45,856 nt of DNA from positions 1 to 45,856 of the forward strand of contig JBJYWI010000267.1 in the NCBI GenBank assembly GCA_046259385.1, written 5' to 3'. The position numbers and the translations under genes were made by a program. The DNA comes from CAVWDI01 sp046259385 (GTDB lineage: Bacteria > Chloroflexota > Anaerolineae > Anaerolineales > UBA4823). This document shows positions 26,126 to 34,732 of this stretch, piece by piece; the stretch's first letter is position 1; each line of letters opens with the position of its first letter. The notes below the pieces were generated by a model that made no database searches, had not been told where the DNA came from, and worked only from the letters and a program-made list of their open reading frames with translations.

Positions 26126-27784
26126 ATGTCGACCAAGTATATTTTTGTCACGGGGGGGGTAGTTAGTTCGGTTGGAAAAGGGGTGACCTCTGCGGCGCTT
26201 GGGCTAATTTTGAAAGAAAGAGGTTTTGAGGTTGGAGTTCAGAAATTAGACCCTTATATCAATGTTGATCCGGGTACGATGAGCCCTTACCAGCATGGAG
26301 AAGTTTTTGTTCTTGATGATGGTGCGGAGACTGATCTTGATTTAGGGCATTATGAACGGTTTATTGATATCCGCTTAAATCGAGTGTGTAATGTAACAAC
26401 GGGTCAGGTTTATGCGGAGGTTATTTCGAAAGAAAGACGGGGAGATTACCTGGGAGGCACCATTCAGGTAATCCCTCATATCACTAATGAGATAAAACAC
26501 AGGATAGGTTTGGTGGCAAAGACGACCGGCGCAGAGATTGTCCTGGTGGAAATTGGTGGCACTGTAGGCGACATAGAATCTTTGCCTTTTCTGGAAGCTT
26601 TAAGACAGATGAGAACAGATCTTAGCCGAGAGAACTGTATGTACATACATGTTACCTGGCTGCCTAGGATTGGAGCGACGGGTGAATTAAAAACCAAACC
26701 TACCCAGCATTCAGTTCGAGAGTTGCGTTCTATCGGTATCTCGCCTGATATGATCATCGCTCGTACCGACCACCAGGTACCCGATGAAGTCAGGGAAAAA
26801 ATTGCCCTATTTTGTGACGTGGAACCAAAGGCGGTTATCCCCCTCGTGACGGCACCAATCCTTTACGAAGTTCCACTGCTTTTGGAAGAGCGTAATGTTG
26901 GAGAAATTATCACCGAAAGATTGGGATTAGTACCGAAACAGGCGCCTGAGTGGAAAGACTGGCAGGGTTTGGTTATAAGAGTCAGGCAAACAAAACCAAA
27001 GGTGAATGTTGCTCTAGTCGGAAAATATGTTGAACTGCACGATGCATATTTCAGTGTAAGGGAGGCTTTAGAACATGCTGCACTGGCGCTTGGAGTGGAA
27101 ATTAATCTAATCTGGATTCACTCTGCTGAATTAGAAAGGAAAAGAAATTGGGAGAATATTGATAAGGCAGATGGGATTATAGTCCCCGGAGGTTTTGGAG
27201 ATCGTGGGATTGAAGGGAAAATTCAAGCAATCCGGTATGCGCGTGAGGAGAAAGTACCGTTTCTTGGATTGTGTTTGGGGATGCAGTTAATGGTTGTGGA
27301 ATTTGCCAGATATATATTGAACAGCGAAGAACCTAATTCAACCGAATTCGAAAGGTCAACAAAGTATCCGGTTATTGATTTGATGCCTGACCAAAGGTCA
27401 ATCTCTGATTTGGGCGGTACAATGAGGTTAGGACTATATCCATGTAAATTACAACCTGGAACCAAGGCATTTGCCGCCTATCAGAATGATATTGTTGAAG
27501 AACGGCACAGGCATCGTTTTGAACTGAACAATGCTTTTAGGGATACTCTCAATAAAGGCGGGATGGTTTTTTCGGGAATCTCTCCCGATAATTTTTTGGT
27601 TGAAATCGCTGAATTATCTGATCATCCATTTATGCTGGGAACGCAGTTTCACCCCGAATTTTTATCACGCCCAAATCGACCGCACCCATTGTTTGTTGCG
27701 TTCTTGAAAGCAGTTTGCGAGAAAAGCGGTCTTTCCAAGGAAGAAATCTCTACCGAAAGCATCAGCAATGCTATAAATAAATAA
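26126..27784 (+). CDS. pyrG: CTP synthase (PyrG)
   Basis: PyrG makes CTP from UTP with ATP and glutamine. The 552-residue protein has the N-terminal synthase domain (TGGVVSSVGKGVTSAALG P-loop, LDPYINVDPGTMSPYQHGEV, GAETDLDLGHYERF) and a class I glutamine amidotransferase domain with the nucleophile Cys in FLGLCLGMQLMVVEFAR and the His-Glu pair in GTQFHPEF. Full length for the family. GTAAGGA just precedes the ATG. It is followed by eno after 138 bases. Confidence 0.97.
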   Translation: MSTKYIFVTGGVVSSVGKGVTSAALGLILKERGFEVGVQKLDPYINVDPGTMSPYQHGEVFVLDDGAETDLDLGHYERFIDIRLNRVCNVTTGQVYAEVISKERRGDYLGGTIQVIPHITNEIKHRIGLVAKTTGAEIVLVEIGGTVGDIESLPFLEALRQMRTDLSRENCMYIHVTWLPRIGATGELKTKPTQHSVRELRSIGISPDMIIARTDHQVPDEVREKIALFCDVEPKAVIPLVTAPILYEVPLLLEERNVGEIITERLGLVPKQAPEWKDWQGLVIRVRQTKPKVNVALVGKYVELHDAYFSVREALEHAALALGVEINLIWIHSAELERKRNWENIDKADGIIVPGGFGDRGIEGKIQAIRYAREEKVPFLGLCLGMQLMVVEFARYILNSEEPNSTEFERSTKYPVIDLMPDQRSISDLGGTMRLGLYPCKLQPGTKAFAAYQNDIVEERHRHRFELNNAFRDTLNKGGMVFSGISPDNFLVEIAELSDHPFMLGTQFHPEFLSRPNRPHPLFVAFLKAVCEKSGLSKEEISTESISNAINK

Positions 27785-27922
27785 TTTATTCATTAATGCG
27801 ATAGGGTATAAACGATTAAGAGAATAAAGCAGATTATACTTGGATATAGATATACAATTGGTATACAACATCCTGAAATTCACTGGATGAAATTGTAAAA
27901 TTTTAATATAGAGGTGTATGAG

Positions 27923-29212
27923 ATGGATTCAATTATTGAAGATATTATTGGGCGGGAAATACTGGATTCAAGAGGCAATCCAACGGTAGAAGTAGACGTC
28001 TATCTATTAAATGGCAGTGTTGGCAGGGCTGCAGTACCTTCTGGAGCGTCCACAGGAGTGCATGAAGCGCTTGAACTCCGGGATGGGGATAGCAAAAGGT
28101 ACTTAGGTAAAGGTGTGCTGGATGCAGTTGCCAACGTTAATGAAAAAATTGCCGATCATTTGATAGGTTGGGATGCAGTTGACCAAAAAGGTATCGACAG
28201 TGCTTTATTGGAATTGGACGGTACTCCAAATAAATCTAAGCTTGGCGCGAATGCAATACTGGGCACCAGTCTTGCGGTAGCCAAAGCAGCCTCGCAATCA
28301 ATGGAATTGCCGCTTTACCGATATATCGGAGGTGTGTTTGCACATGTTTTACCCGTGCCTATGATGAACATACTTAATGGCGGCGCCCATACTGGATGGC
28401 AGTCTACAGATGCTCAGGAATTTATGGTCATGCCTCTTGGCGCCGAATCGTTTGCGGAGGGACTACGCTGGGGGGCTGAGATTTACCATGCTCTGAAAGC
28501 GGTATTGAAAAACCGCGGGTATACAGCGCTTGTTGGAGATGAAGGCGGATACGCGCCAGCGTTAAAAGCAAATTCAGAAGCAGTTGAAGTGATCCTGGAA
28601 GCAGTTGATAAAGCTGGTTATAAAGCTGGAGAGCAGGTTGCGATTGCGCTTGATCCTGCCGCCTCGGAATTTTTTGAAGAGGATTCCGGTCTTTATAATT
28701 TACGTAAAGAAGGGAAAAAGCTGAATAGTGAGCAAATGGTGGCATTCTGGAAATCCTGGATTGAGCAATATCCAATTGTATCTATTGAAGACGGATTGGC
28801 TCAAGACGATTGGTCTGGTTGGCAATTGATGGTCGCTGAACTGGGAGATAGAATTCAGATTGTTGGGGATGACCTACTGGTTACTAATCCAGAACGGGTA
28901 AAACGTGCGATCCGTGATTCGGCTGCGAATGCACTGCTGGTAAAACTCAACCAGATTGGATCATTAACAGAAACAATTGAAGCTGTTGAAATCTGCCAAC
29001 GGGCGGGTTGGAGGGCTGTCACCTCTCATAGATCCGGCGAAACAGAGGATACTACAATTGCCGATTTAGCGGTTGCCCTGAACATGGGGCAGATTAAAAC
29101 AGGCGCTCCTGCACGGTCTGACCGGGTCGCGAAGTACAATCAGTTGTTAAGGATTGAGTCTGGTTTAGGTGACAATGCTGAATATGCTGGATGGGATGCA
29201 TTGAAGAGATAA
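27923..29212 (+). CDS. eno: Enolase
   Basis: Enolase interconverts 2-phosphoglycerate and phosphoenolpyruvate in glycolysis and gluconeogenesis. The 429 residues include REILDSRGNPTVEVDVYL, VPSGASTGVHEALELRDGD, GANAILGTSLAVAKAA, MMNILNGGAHTGWQSTDAQE, the metal ligands in IEDGLAQDDW and VGDDLLVTNP, LVKLNQIGSLTETIEAV, and SHRSGETEDTTIADLAV. I chose ATG 27923, which follows GAGGTG at 27911-27916; a GTG at 27914 would lie inside that site. The gene ends before a strong hairpin terminator. Confidence 0.97.
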   Translation: MDSIIEDIIGREILDSRGNPTVEVDVYLLNGSVGRAAVPSGASTGVHEALELRDGDSKRYLGKGVLDAVANVNEKIADHLIGWDAVDQKGIDSALLELDGTPNKSKLGANAILGTSLAVAKAASQSMELPLYRYIGGVFAHVLPVPMMNILNGGAHTGWQSTDAQEFMVMPLGAESFAEGLRWGAEIYHALKAVLKNRGYTALVGDEGGYAPALKANSEAVEVILEAVDKAGYKAGEQVAIALDPAASEFFEEDSGLYNLRKEGKKLNSEQMVAFWKSWIEQYPIVSIEDGLAQDDWSGWQLMVAELGDRIQIVGDDLLVTNPERVKRAIRDSAANALLVKLNQIGSLTETIEAVEICQRAGWRAVTSHRSGETEDTTIADLAVALNMGQIKTGAPARSDRVAKYNQLLRIESGLGDNAEYAGWDALKR

Positions 29213-29244
29213 ACAATAATAATGTTACGGTAGGGAATATAATG

Positions 29245-29287
29245 AATAACCCTGATCAAACATAAAAAATGAATCAGGGTTATTTTT
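29245..29287 (+). terminator. Rho-independent terminator of eno
   Basis: AATAACCCTGAT (29245-29256) pairs perfectly over 12 bases with ATCAGGGTTATT (29273-29284), with a 16-base loop, and is followed by TTT then ATA. It lies 33 bases after the eno stop. Because the stem ends in A-T pairs and its complement also has A-rich flanks, it may act in both directions. Confidence 0.85.
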
Positions 29288-29325
29288 ATACCTTATCTGC
29301 TTTATATAAATAGCTAATTAAGCGA

Positions 29326-29354
29326 TTGACATATTGGTAAAAAAACCATAGATT
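29326..29354 (+). promoter_or_regulatory. Sigma-70-type promoter of radC
   Basis: A perfect TTGACA (29326-29331) is followed after 17 bases by TAGATT (29349-29354), four of six to the -10 consensus. It lies between the eno terminator and radC, predicting a start near 29361 and a leader of about 55 bases. Confidence 0.6.
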
Positions 29355-29417
29355 GGAATATTGAATGACAATTGGTTAAATTCATTCCAAAAAGCTTGAA
29401 TTGTGAATAATGAAAAT

Positions 29418-30104
29418 ATGAGATATCGAATAACTGATTTACAAAAATCTGAAAGGCCGCGGGAGAGATTGGCCAAACAAGGTGCTGAGAGCCTCTCAGA
29501 TGCTGAACTTCTCGCGATACTAATTAGGACAGGTATTCAGGGGGAAAATGCTGTCCAGATTGGAAGCCGTCTCTTAAATACATTTGACGGGTTACATGGC
29601 TTACGCAGGGCTGGCTATGAAGAAGTTCGCCAGCAAAAGGGAATTGGCCCAGCAAAAGCAGCCCAGATTAAAGCTGCAATGGAACTTGCTAGCCGGCTAA
29701 ACTCTCTCGATACCGGAGAGAGGTATACAATACACAGCCCAAAAGACGCTGCAGACTATGTGATACCAAATATGTATAATCTCGAGAAAGAGGAATTGTG
29801 GGTGGTTATTCTTGATACAAGGAACAGGGTTATCAAGTTGGAAAAACTTTACCGCGGTTCAGTTAATTCTTCTCAGGTCAGGGTTGCGGAATTATTCTCA
29901 GATGCAATCAAACTTAATGCAGCCGCCATTATCGTTGTGCATAACCATCCCAGCGGGGACCCAACACCAAGCACGGAAGATATTTCCCTCACCAGGTCAA
30001 TTGTAGATGCGGGAAGCATACTTGACATAGAGGTATTGGATCATTTAATTATTGGTGGAAAAGACCATGTGTCGCTAAAAGAGCGCGGATTAGGATTCGG
30101 GTGA
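29418..30104 (+). CDS. radC: RadC-family JAB/MPN-domain protein
   Basis: RadC proteins carry a helix-hairpin-helix region followed by a JAB1/MPN metalloprotease-like domain; the true role is still unclear despite the historical DNA-repair name. The 228 residues begin MRYRITDLQKSERPRERL, then LSDAELLAILIRTG, the hairpin-helix QKGIGPAKAAQIKAAMEL, and the JAMM motif VHNHPSGDPTPSTED with the expected His, His and Asp metal ligands. I prefer ATG 29418, as the family N terminus starts here; a GTG at 29403 would add five residues. It has its own promoter and ends 13 bases from the convergent acyP. Confidence 0.92.
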   Translation: MRYRITDLQKSERPRERLAKQGAESLSDAELLAILIRTGIQGENAVQIGSRLLNTFDGLHGLRRAGYEEVRQQKGIGPAKAAQIKAAMELASRLNSLDTGERYTIHSPKDAADYVIPNMYNLEKEELWVVILDTRNRVIKLEKLYRGSVNSSQVRVAELFSDAIKLNAAAIIVVHNHPSGDPTPSTEDISLTRSIVDAGSILDIEVLDHLIIGGKDHVSLKERGLGFG

Positions 30105-30117
30105 AAGATGTTGCTGG

Positions 30118-30408
30118 TTAATCTGCTGTTCTTCTAACCCTGAAATCTGTATATTCATCTGAGCTTTCAAGCCATTTAAATTCGATACTGGTAACGTTTG
30201 CACCACCAGGACCTTTATTTAACAACGAAAGGAAAGTTTCCAAGTTTTTTTCTTCGCCTCTTGCCATCACCTCCACTGTTCCATCCCATCGATTTCTAAC
30301 CCATCCTGTAATATCCAGCATATTTGCTTTTCCCTGGACAAAGAATCGGAATCCAACTCCTTGCACCCTACCGCTGATTACGGCATGAAGGGTTTTCTTT
30401 CTTATCAT
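30118..30408 (-). CDS. acyP: Acylphosphatase
   Basis: This small 96-residue enzyme hydrolyses acyl phosphates. It has the conserved SGRVQGVGFRFFV loop with the catalytic Arg and the GWVRNRWDGTVEV motif with the catalytic Asn. Length is standard. GGAGGGAAT sits immediately upstream of the ATG, a strong ribosome site. It lies 83 bases downstream of the AEC transporter gene on the same strand and may share its transcript. Confidence 0.93.
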   Translation of the reverse strand: MIRKKTLHAVISGRVQGVGFRFFVQGKANMLDITGWVRNRWDGTVEVMARGEEKNLETFLSLLNKGPGGANVTSIEFKWLESSDEYTDFRVRRTAD

Positions 30409-30491
30409 ATTCCCTCCTTTTTTGGTTAATTAATATTGATTTTTTCGAATTGTAATATTCTAGTTTTATTCGGCCTTAAAAATGAAACAGT

Positions 30492-31403
30492 TTATACCCC
30501 TAAAAGCGAAAGAATTGGAGTCAATGATAAGGGACTTAATAGAGTGGAAGTAAATACAACCGCAGTGACAAAGGAGGGATTAAGATCATATTCAGTTGAT
30601 AATACTGTGGTAAACACGGCTGTCGGCATCCCAGCGATTGTTATCAATGCCATTCGAGCGGGTCCAAAAATACCAAAGATTACAGTTAATAAAAGCGCAA
30701 CTGCAGGGCTGATTATCAATCTTATACTTACTGCCAACAATAAAGGTAGTGAGATCCCGGGTAAACGTACATTGGCTAACTGCATACCAAGAAGCACAAG
30801 CATTGATGGAATTGAAGCATCACCTAACAGCGTTATTGTTCGATCGAGAAAGACTGGAATTTCCCATCCTGTATAGATGAGGACAAAAGCGATCACGACC
30901 GCATAGATTGTTGGTAATTTAAGGAGGTTGATAAAACTGGTTTTAATATCAGTTGTGCCCATTGATGCGATCAAAATTCCAATAGTATACGTGAAGATGG
31001 TCATGGTTACAAAATAAACACTTGCATAACCAAGCGCTGCTTCTCCGAAAGCAAAAAGAACTACTGGAAGTCCGTAATTGCCTGAATTCATAAACATGGA
31101 GGTTAACAATAATCCAGATGAAAATTCTCGGTTTAATCTGAATATCCGGGAAATTGTTATGGCGAAAGCGCCAACAATCAATATTGTAAAACCGATGAAC
31201 AACATAGAGCGGAGTATATCGTTGTTATTCAGATCGTTGTTTGTAAGCAACGTGAATAATAAACTTGGTGCGAAAATATAGAGTATTGCCTGAGAAATTG
31301 GACGGGGGTTTATCTTTAGAAGTTTTGAGAGTAAAAAACCAGAGCCGGAAGCGAGGAAAACTGGCAGTAAATTATCTGTGAAAATTCGGATAAGATCATT
31401 CAA
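30492..31403 (-). CDS. AEC-family membrane transporter
   Basis: This 303-residue protein has about ten hydrophobic helices in two halves, with the family motif NSGNYGLPVVLFAFGE in the fourth to fifth helix region and LLGDASIPSMLVLLGMQLA in the second half. AEC transporters (auxin-efflux-carrier superfamily) move organic anions such as malate; the substrate here is unknown. The start is a TTG that overlaps the stop of the HEAT gene (TTGA); an in-frame stop lies just upstream, so this is the only start giving a complete first helix. AGGATG upstream may be its ribosome site. Confidence 0.88.
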   Translation of the reverse strand: MNDLIRIFTDNLLPVFLASGSGFLLSKLLKINPRPISQAILYIFAPSLLFTLLTNNDLNNNDILRSMLFIGFTILIVGAFAITISRIFRLNREFSSGLLLTSMFMNSGNYGLPVVLFAFGEAALGYASVYFVTMTIFTYTIGILIASMGTTDIKTSFINLLKLPTIYAVVIAFVLIYTGWEIPVFLDRTITLLGDASIPSMLVLLGMQLANVRLPGISLPLLLAVSIRLIISPAVALLLTVIFGIFGPARMALITIAGMPTAVFTTVLSTEYDLNPSFVTAVVFTSTLLSPLSLTPILSLLGV

Positions 31404-32416
31404 ACTTCATCATCCTGGAAGGCGTTGTATAGGTCATGCTCGTCGTCGAAAGTTTCGTCGGAACTGCCTTCAGGGAAATCAAAAAGGGGGAATAGCTGGG
31501 CATTATTATTAAAAGCCAGATTTTCAAGGGCAATTTCTATCGCTTCAATGGATTGTTCGGTATCAGATTCGTTTATAAGATCCTCAAACAAGTCTCGAAA
31601 TTCATTCCCTCCAACCTGGGATAACGCGATAATACTTACAAGCCTGGTTTCTTCATCAGGATCATCAATTAATTCCAGCAGAAGTGGGGCGGCTTCAATG
31701 ATCTCTAATTCCCCGGCGGCTCTAGCAGCTTCACATCGGATTACGGGAATTTTATTATCAAGCATTTTAAGCACATAGCTGTTCCAGCAATCATCAGCGG
31801 ATCTGCCCATTGCGAATAAGGCGCTTGAAATCCATTCCTTTTGATCTGAATTGTATGCGTTTTCTATCAATTGCCTTACTTCAGCGCGACTTGAATACCC
31901 GAGGGATTCCAGTGCCTGCCTGCGAACAATTACAGGTTGGTTTGAGTGACACGTGTTAAGCAAGATTTCCTCGATTTCGTTTAATTTCTCCTGATCTAAT
32001 ATTTCAATTTCACCAAGGTAAACAAAGCGGCCAAGGGCTCCAGCCGCCTCAGCCTGAACGTATTCATTCCTATCTTTGAGATGCAGATTTATAAATTTAT
32101 CGATCAGGGAAGTGTCTTCATAAATCTGAAGAGCTTTAATTGCCTGCAGTCTTACTTCATCATCCTCATCATTAATTGCAACAAGACAAAACCCTTCGAA
32201 GGAGAGCAAAGTATCTTTTTCGCTCAAGTCTGTTATATCTTCTAACAAACCGCGTTTTCGCCAGACAGGTAAATCAGGCCAAATAGCCGCGATTTTTTCC
32301 AGATCAACTGTTTCAAGGTCAGAAAGTCGATAGAGATTTCTGGCGGGAAAAGGGGAGTTCCTATCAAGCAAATCGTCAATGATCTGTTGTATAGGTATAT
32401 CAGGAGTGTCAGTCAT
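31400..32416 (-). CDS. HEAT-repeat protein
   Basis: This is a 338-residue soluble acidic protein made of alpha-helical HEAT-type repeats of about 30 residues, for example DDEVRLQAIKALQIYEDTSL, RNEYVQAEAAGALGRFV, VIVRRQALESLGYSS, VIRCEAARAAGELEIIEAAP and DEETRLVSIIALSQVGGNEF. Such proteins are binding scaffolds; no catalytic motif is seen. The first 60 residues and the acidic tail are not repeats. It lies 19 bases after the rseP-type gene and overlaps the AEC gene, so the three are likely one transcript. Partner and role are unknown. Confidence 0.82.
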   Translation of the reverse strand: MTDTPDIPIQQIIDDLLDRNSPFPARNLYRLSDLETVDLEKIAAIWPDLPVWRKRGLLEDITDLSEKDTLLSFEGFCLVAINDEDDEVRLQAIKALQIYEDTSLIDKFINLHLKDRNEYVQAEAAGALGRFVYLGEIEILDQEKLNEIEEILLNTCHSNQPVIVRRQALESLGYSSRAEVRQLIENAYNSDQKEWISSALFAMGRSADDCWNSYVLKMLDNKIPVIRCEAARAAGELEIIEAAPLLLELIDDPDEETRLVSIIALSQVGGNEFRDLFEDLINESDTEQSIEAIEIALENLAFNNNAQLFPLFDFPEGSSDETFDDEHDLYNAFQDDEV

Positions 32417-32435
32417 TTTTATTAGAATTTAGGAA

Positions 32436-33461
32436 TCACGGGAGCTGAATCGGGTTTAGAAAATCCTGAACATTAATATAAATCAAAACAAATAGTAACA
32501 GTGTAAATCCCACCATATGTATCATGTTTTCATATTGAGCTGGAATACGTTTCTTAAAAAGGATTTCGGGGAGAATCAAGACTATCCTCCCGCCGTCTAA
32601 GGCTGGAATCGGGAAGAGGTTTAAAATTCCTAATGAAATTGAAATCGCCATAAAAAACCATAAAGGGCTCTGTAAATAAAGAAAAATATCAAACATCCCC
32701 TTATAACCCAGCAGCCGGCCTTCCTCAGGCGAAGCTTGACCTTGAAGTAATCTTACCGGCAGAAGGAAAAGTGCCCGAATTTGTTCAAATGTTGCACCAA
32801 CTCCTCTCGTAATTGCAGTACCGATACTTACCGGTGTGGTTGGATTGGTAATTCCAACACCTATTGGACCCTGGTTATCAGGATATTCGCTGCGAGGGGT
32901 GATGGTTACCTTGATCGTGGAATCGCCTCTTTGGATCACAAACTCGGTTGGTTTACCAAGATTTTCAGAAATTATCTCCTGAAGTTTTAGAGAACTATCA
33001 ATATTTTCTGCATTTACGGTGATGAATATATCCCCCTCCATCAGCATTGCTTCTTGAGCAGGTGTATCTGGTTCAATGTGGCTGATAATGACTTTATCTG
33101 TTACAGGATTACCAATGCTGTAGAACAGGAAAATTCCAAGAATTACCCCAACTAGCAGGTTCATTGTTGGTCCCGCAAATAAAACTCCAAGTCTCACCCA
33201 GGGGCTCGCTGCAGCTAAACCACCTGGAATTGATGGGTCGTTTTCTCCTTTTGGTCGAACAAAACCACCCAAGGGAATCCAGTTAAGTGAATACAATGTG
33301 CCTTTATATCTGAAAAGTTTCAGCGCGCGGGGAGGGAAACCAATCCCAAATTCTTCGACTTCAACATTTAACATTCGGGCTGCAATGAAATGTCCCAGTT
33401 CATGCAATAAAAGAAGAACTGCGATCCCTAATACAAACTGAGCCAATTGAATGGGCAACAT
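32436..33461 (-). CDS. RseP/M50-family site-2 zinc metalloprotease
   Basis: Site-2 proteases cut within the membrane to release signalling domains. The 341-residue protein begins with a helix carrying the zinc motif HELGHF, followed by EFGIGFPPRALKLF, a membrane segment with AGPTMNLLVGVILG, a PDZ domain (about residues 115-195), and the late motif ALDGGRIVLILPE with the third zinc ligand Asp. This order matches the RseP/RasP type. I chose ATG 33461 rather than a GTG six codons upstream. The target is unknown; no sigma factor or anti-sigma gene is next to it. Confidence 0.9.
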   Translation of the reverse strand: MLPIQLAQFVLGIAVLLLLHELGHFIAARMLNVEVEEFGIGFPPRALKLFRYKGTLYSLNWIPLGGFVRPKGENDPSIPGGLAAASPWVRLGVLFAGPTMNLLVGVILGIFLFYSIGNPVTDKVIISHIEPDTPAQEAMLMEGDIFITVNAENIDSSLKLQEIISENLGKPTEFVIQRGDSTIKVTITPRSEYPDNQGPIGVGITNPTTPVSIGTAITRGVGATFEQIRALFLLPVRLLQGQASPEEGRLLGYKGMFDIFLYLQSPLWFFMAISISLGILNLFPIPALDGGRIVLILPEILFKKRIPAQYENMIHMVGFTLLLFVLIYINVQDFLNPIQLP

Positions 33462-33713
33462 AATTTCTTTACAAATCACCTTTGTCGAGCAGTTTTTAAG
33501 TTCTTCGCTATAGACTTAAATTTACTTTCCGGTAAGAATAAATTATTCGTAAATATCTTATCTGAAAAGCGATGTGATTATACCTGACCGACGTTGATTA
33601 CTATCGGATAACAGGTATAAACATTCAATTTTTAACCCAATTCTAAGACTTGTATCAATCGGTACAGAATCTAAGAATTAAAGGAAGAAAGAAAAAAAGA
33701 CTCATTTATTTAG

Positions 33714-34709
33714 TTAATTATTGGTTTCTGATTGTTCTAAACAATAGGCTGGACCACCGGGATAAGAATTAATAATTTCAAGTATCCCGGGGATACTGCC
33801 GAGATGCGAGCAAACTTGGGATTTTGATCCTTCTAGGCAAAGGACATGGACATTTGGACCAGCATCTATGGTGTAGCAGACAGGAATCCCACGCCTTCTC
33901 ATTTTTCGCACTTCATTTATTACTGTTAATGTGGTTGGGTGCCAGTATATGATGGAGGGCTTAGAAGTCATGGTTACTGCATGCATCATGTTACTGTCCA
34001 GTTCAACAATCGAAGCAAATAGATCAAAATCTTTGGAAAGTATCGCCTCCCGGCAAACAATTATGCGCGCAGGTGCTTCTTGGATTCGGGTTGCTTGAAA
34101 AGGGCTTGATTGCGCAATAAAATGACCTTCTTTTGATCCTATGGATTTGTGAGATTCACTAACAACAGCAATACAATCGACAAGGTCCCAGTGTTCTGAT
34201 GGCGCAATAGATTTAGCATAGGAGCTTTGATCATCGGTCCCAGCTTGCCATTCAACAAAACCGCCTGGAATTGACCGGCATGCTGACCCTGATCCTAACC
34301 GGGCTAAACGCGATAATTCACTTTCCATTAAATTAAGACCAGAGGCACATGTGGCTGCTAAGCTGAGCGCAGCGAACGCGGATGCCGACGATGCAATCCC
34401 TGTACCTGCTGGAAAATTGTTTTGACTCTTTACCTCTGCGTAAATTTGAGTGCCTGAGTAATCCCTTACTTTGTTGAGAACTTTCTTAACCCGGTGAAGT
34501 GATTCTCCATTTTGAGGTTTATCATCAATTAATAGGACATCTTCTTTAAGTTGACTGATAAATTCGACGGTAGTCTTTGTTGATAAACCACCCAAGTTCA
34601 TTGATATCGAACCGTTTGAAGGGATATTTAATTCCGGATCTGCATTTCCCCAGTATTTGATAAAAGCGATGTTTGGCGAGGCGAATGCTGTTGCTGAGTT
34701 ATTTTCCAT
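33714..34709 (-). CDS. mvaD: Mevalonate diphosphate (or phosphate) decarboxylase, GHMP family
   Basis: This enzyme class makes isopentenyl (di)phosphate in the mevalonate route. The 331-residue protein shows SPNIAFIKYWGN, LNIPSNGSISMNL, the ATP loop FPAGTGIASSASAFAAL (about 99-115), RLGSGSACRSIPGGFVEW, and the catalytic Asp282 in CYTIDAGPNVHVLC. The family-typical YWGKRD reads YWGNAD. Roseiflexus, another Chloroflexota, is known to have a related enzyme acting on mevalonate 5-phosphate with an isopentenyl phosphate kinase, so that alternative applies here too. It lies 23 bases after the Rossmann gene on the same strand. No other mevalonate gene is in the window. Confidence 0.88.
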   Translation of the reverse strand: MENNSATAFASPNIAFIKYWGNADPELNIPSNGSISMNLGGLSTKTTVEFISQLKEDVLLIDDKPQNGESLHRVKKVLNKVRDYSGTQIYAEVKSQNNFPAGTGIASSASAFAALSLAATCASGLNLMESELSRLARLGSGSACRSIPGGFVEWQAGTDDQSSYAKSIAPSEHWDLVDCIAVVSESHKSIGSKEGHFIAQSSPFQATRIQEAPARIIVCREAILSKDFDLFASIVELDSNMMHAVTMTSKPSIIYWHPTTLTVINEVRKMRRRGIPVCYTIDAGPNVHVLCLEGSKSQVCSHLGSIPGILEIINSYPGGPAYCLEQSETNN

Positions 34710-34732
34710 AGAACAATACGAAAATCACCGGA

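Noticed and set aside
30436..30876. 146-codon plus-strand open frame
   Set aside because: It lies antisense to the AEC transporter and its translation has no recognisable domain; a shadow frame.
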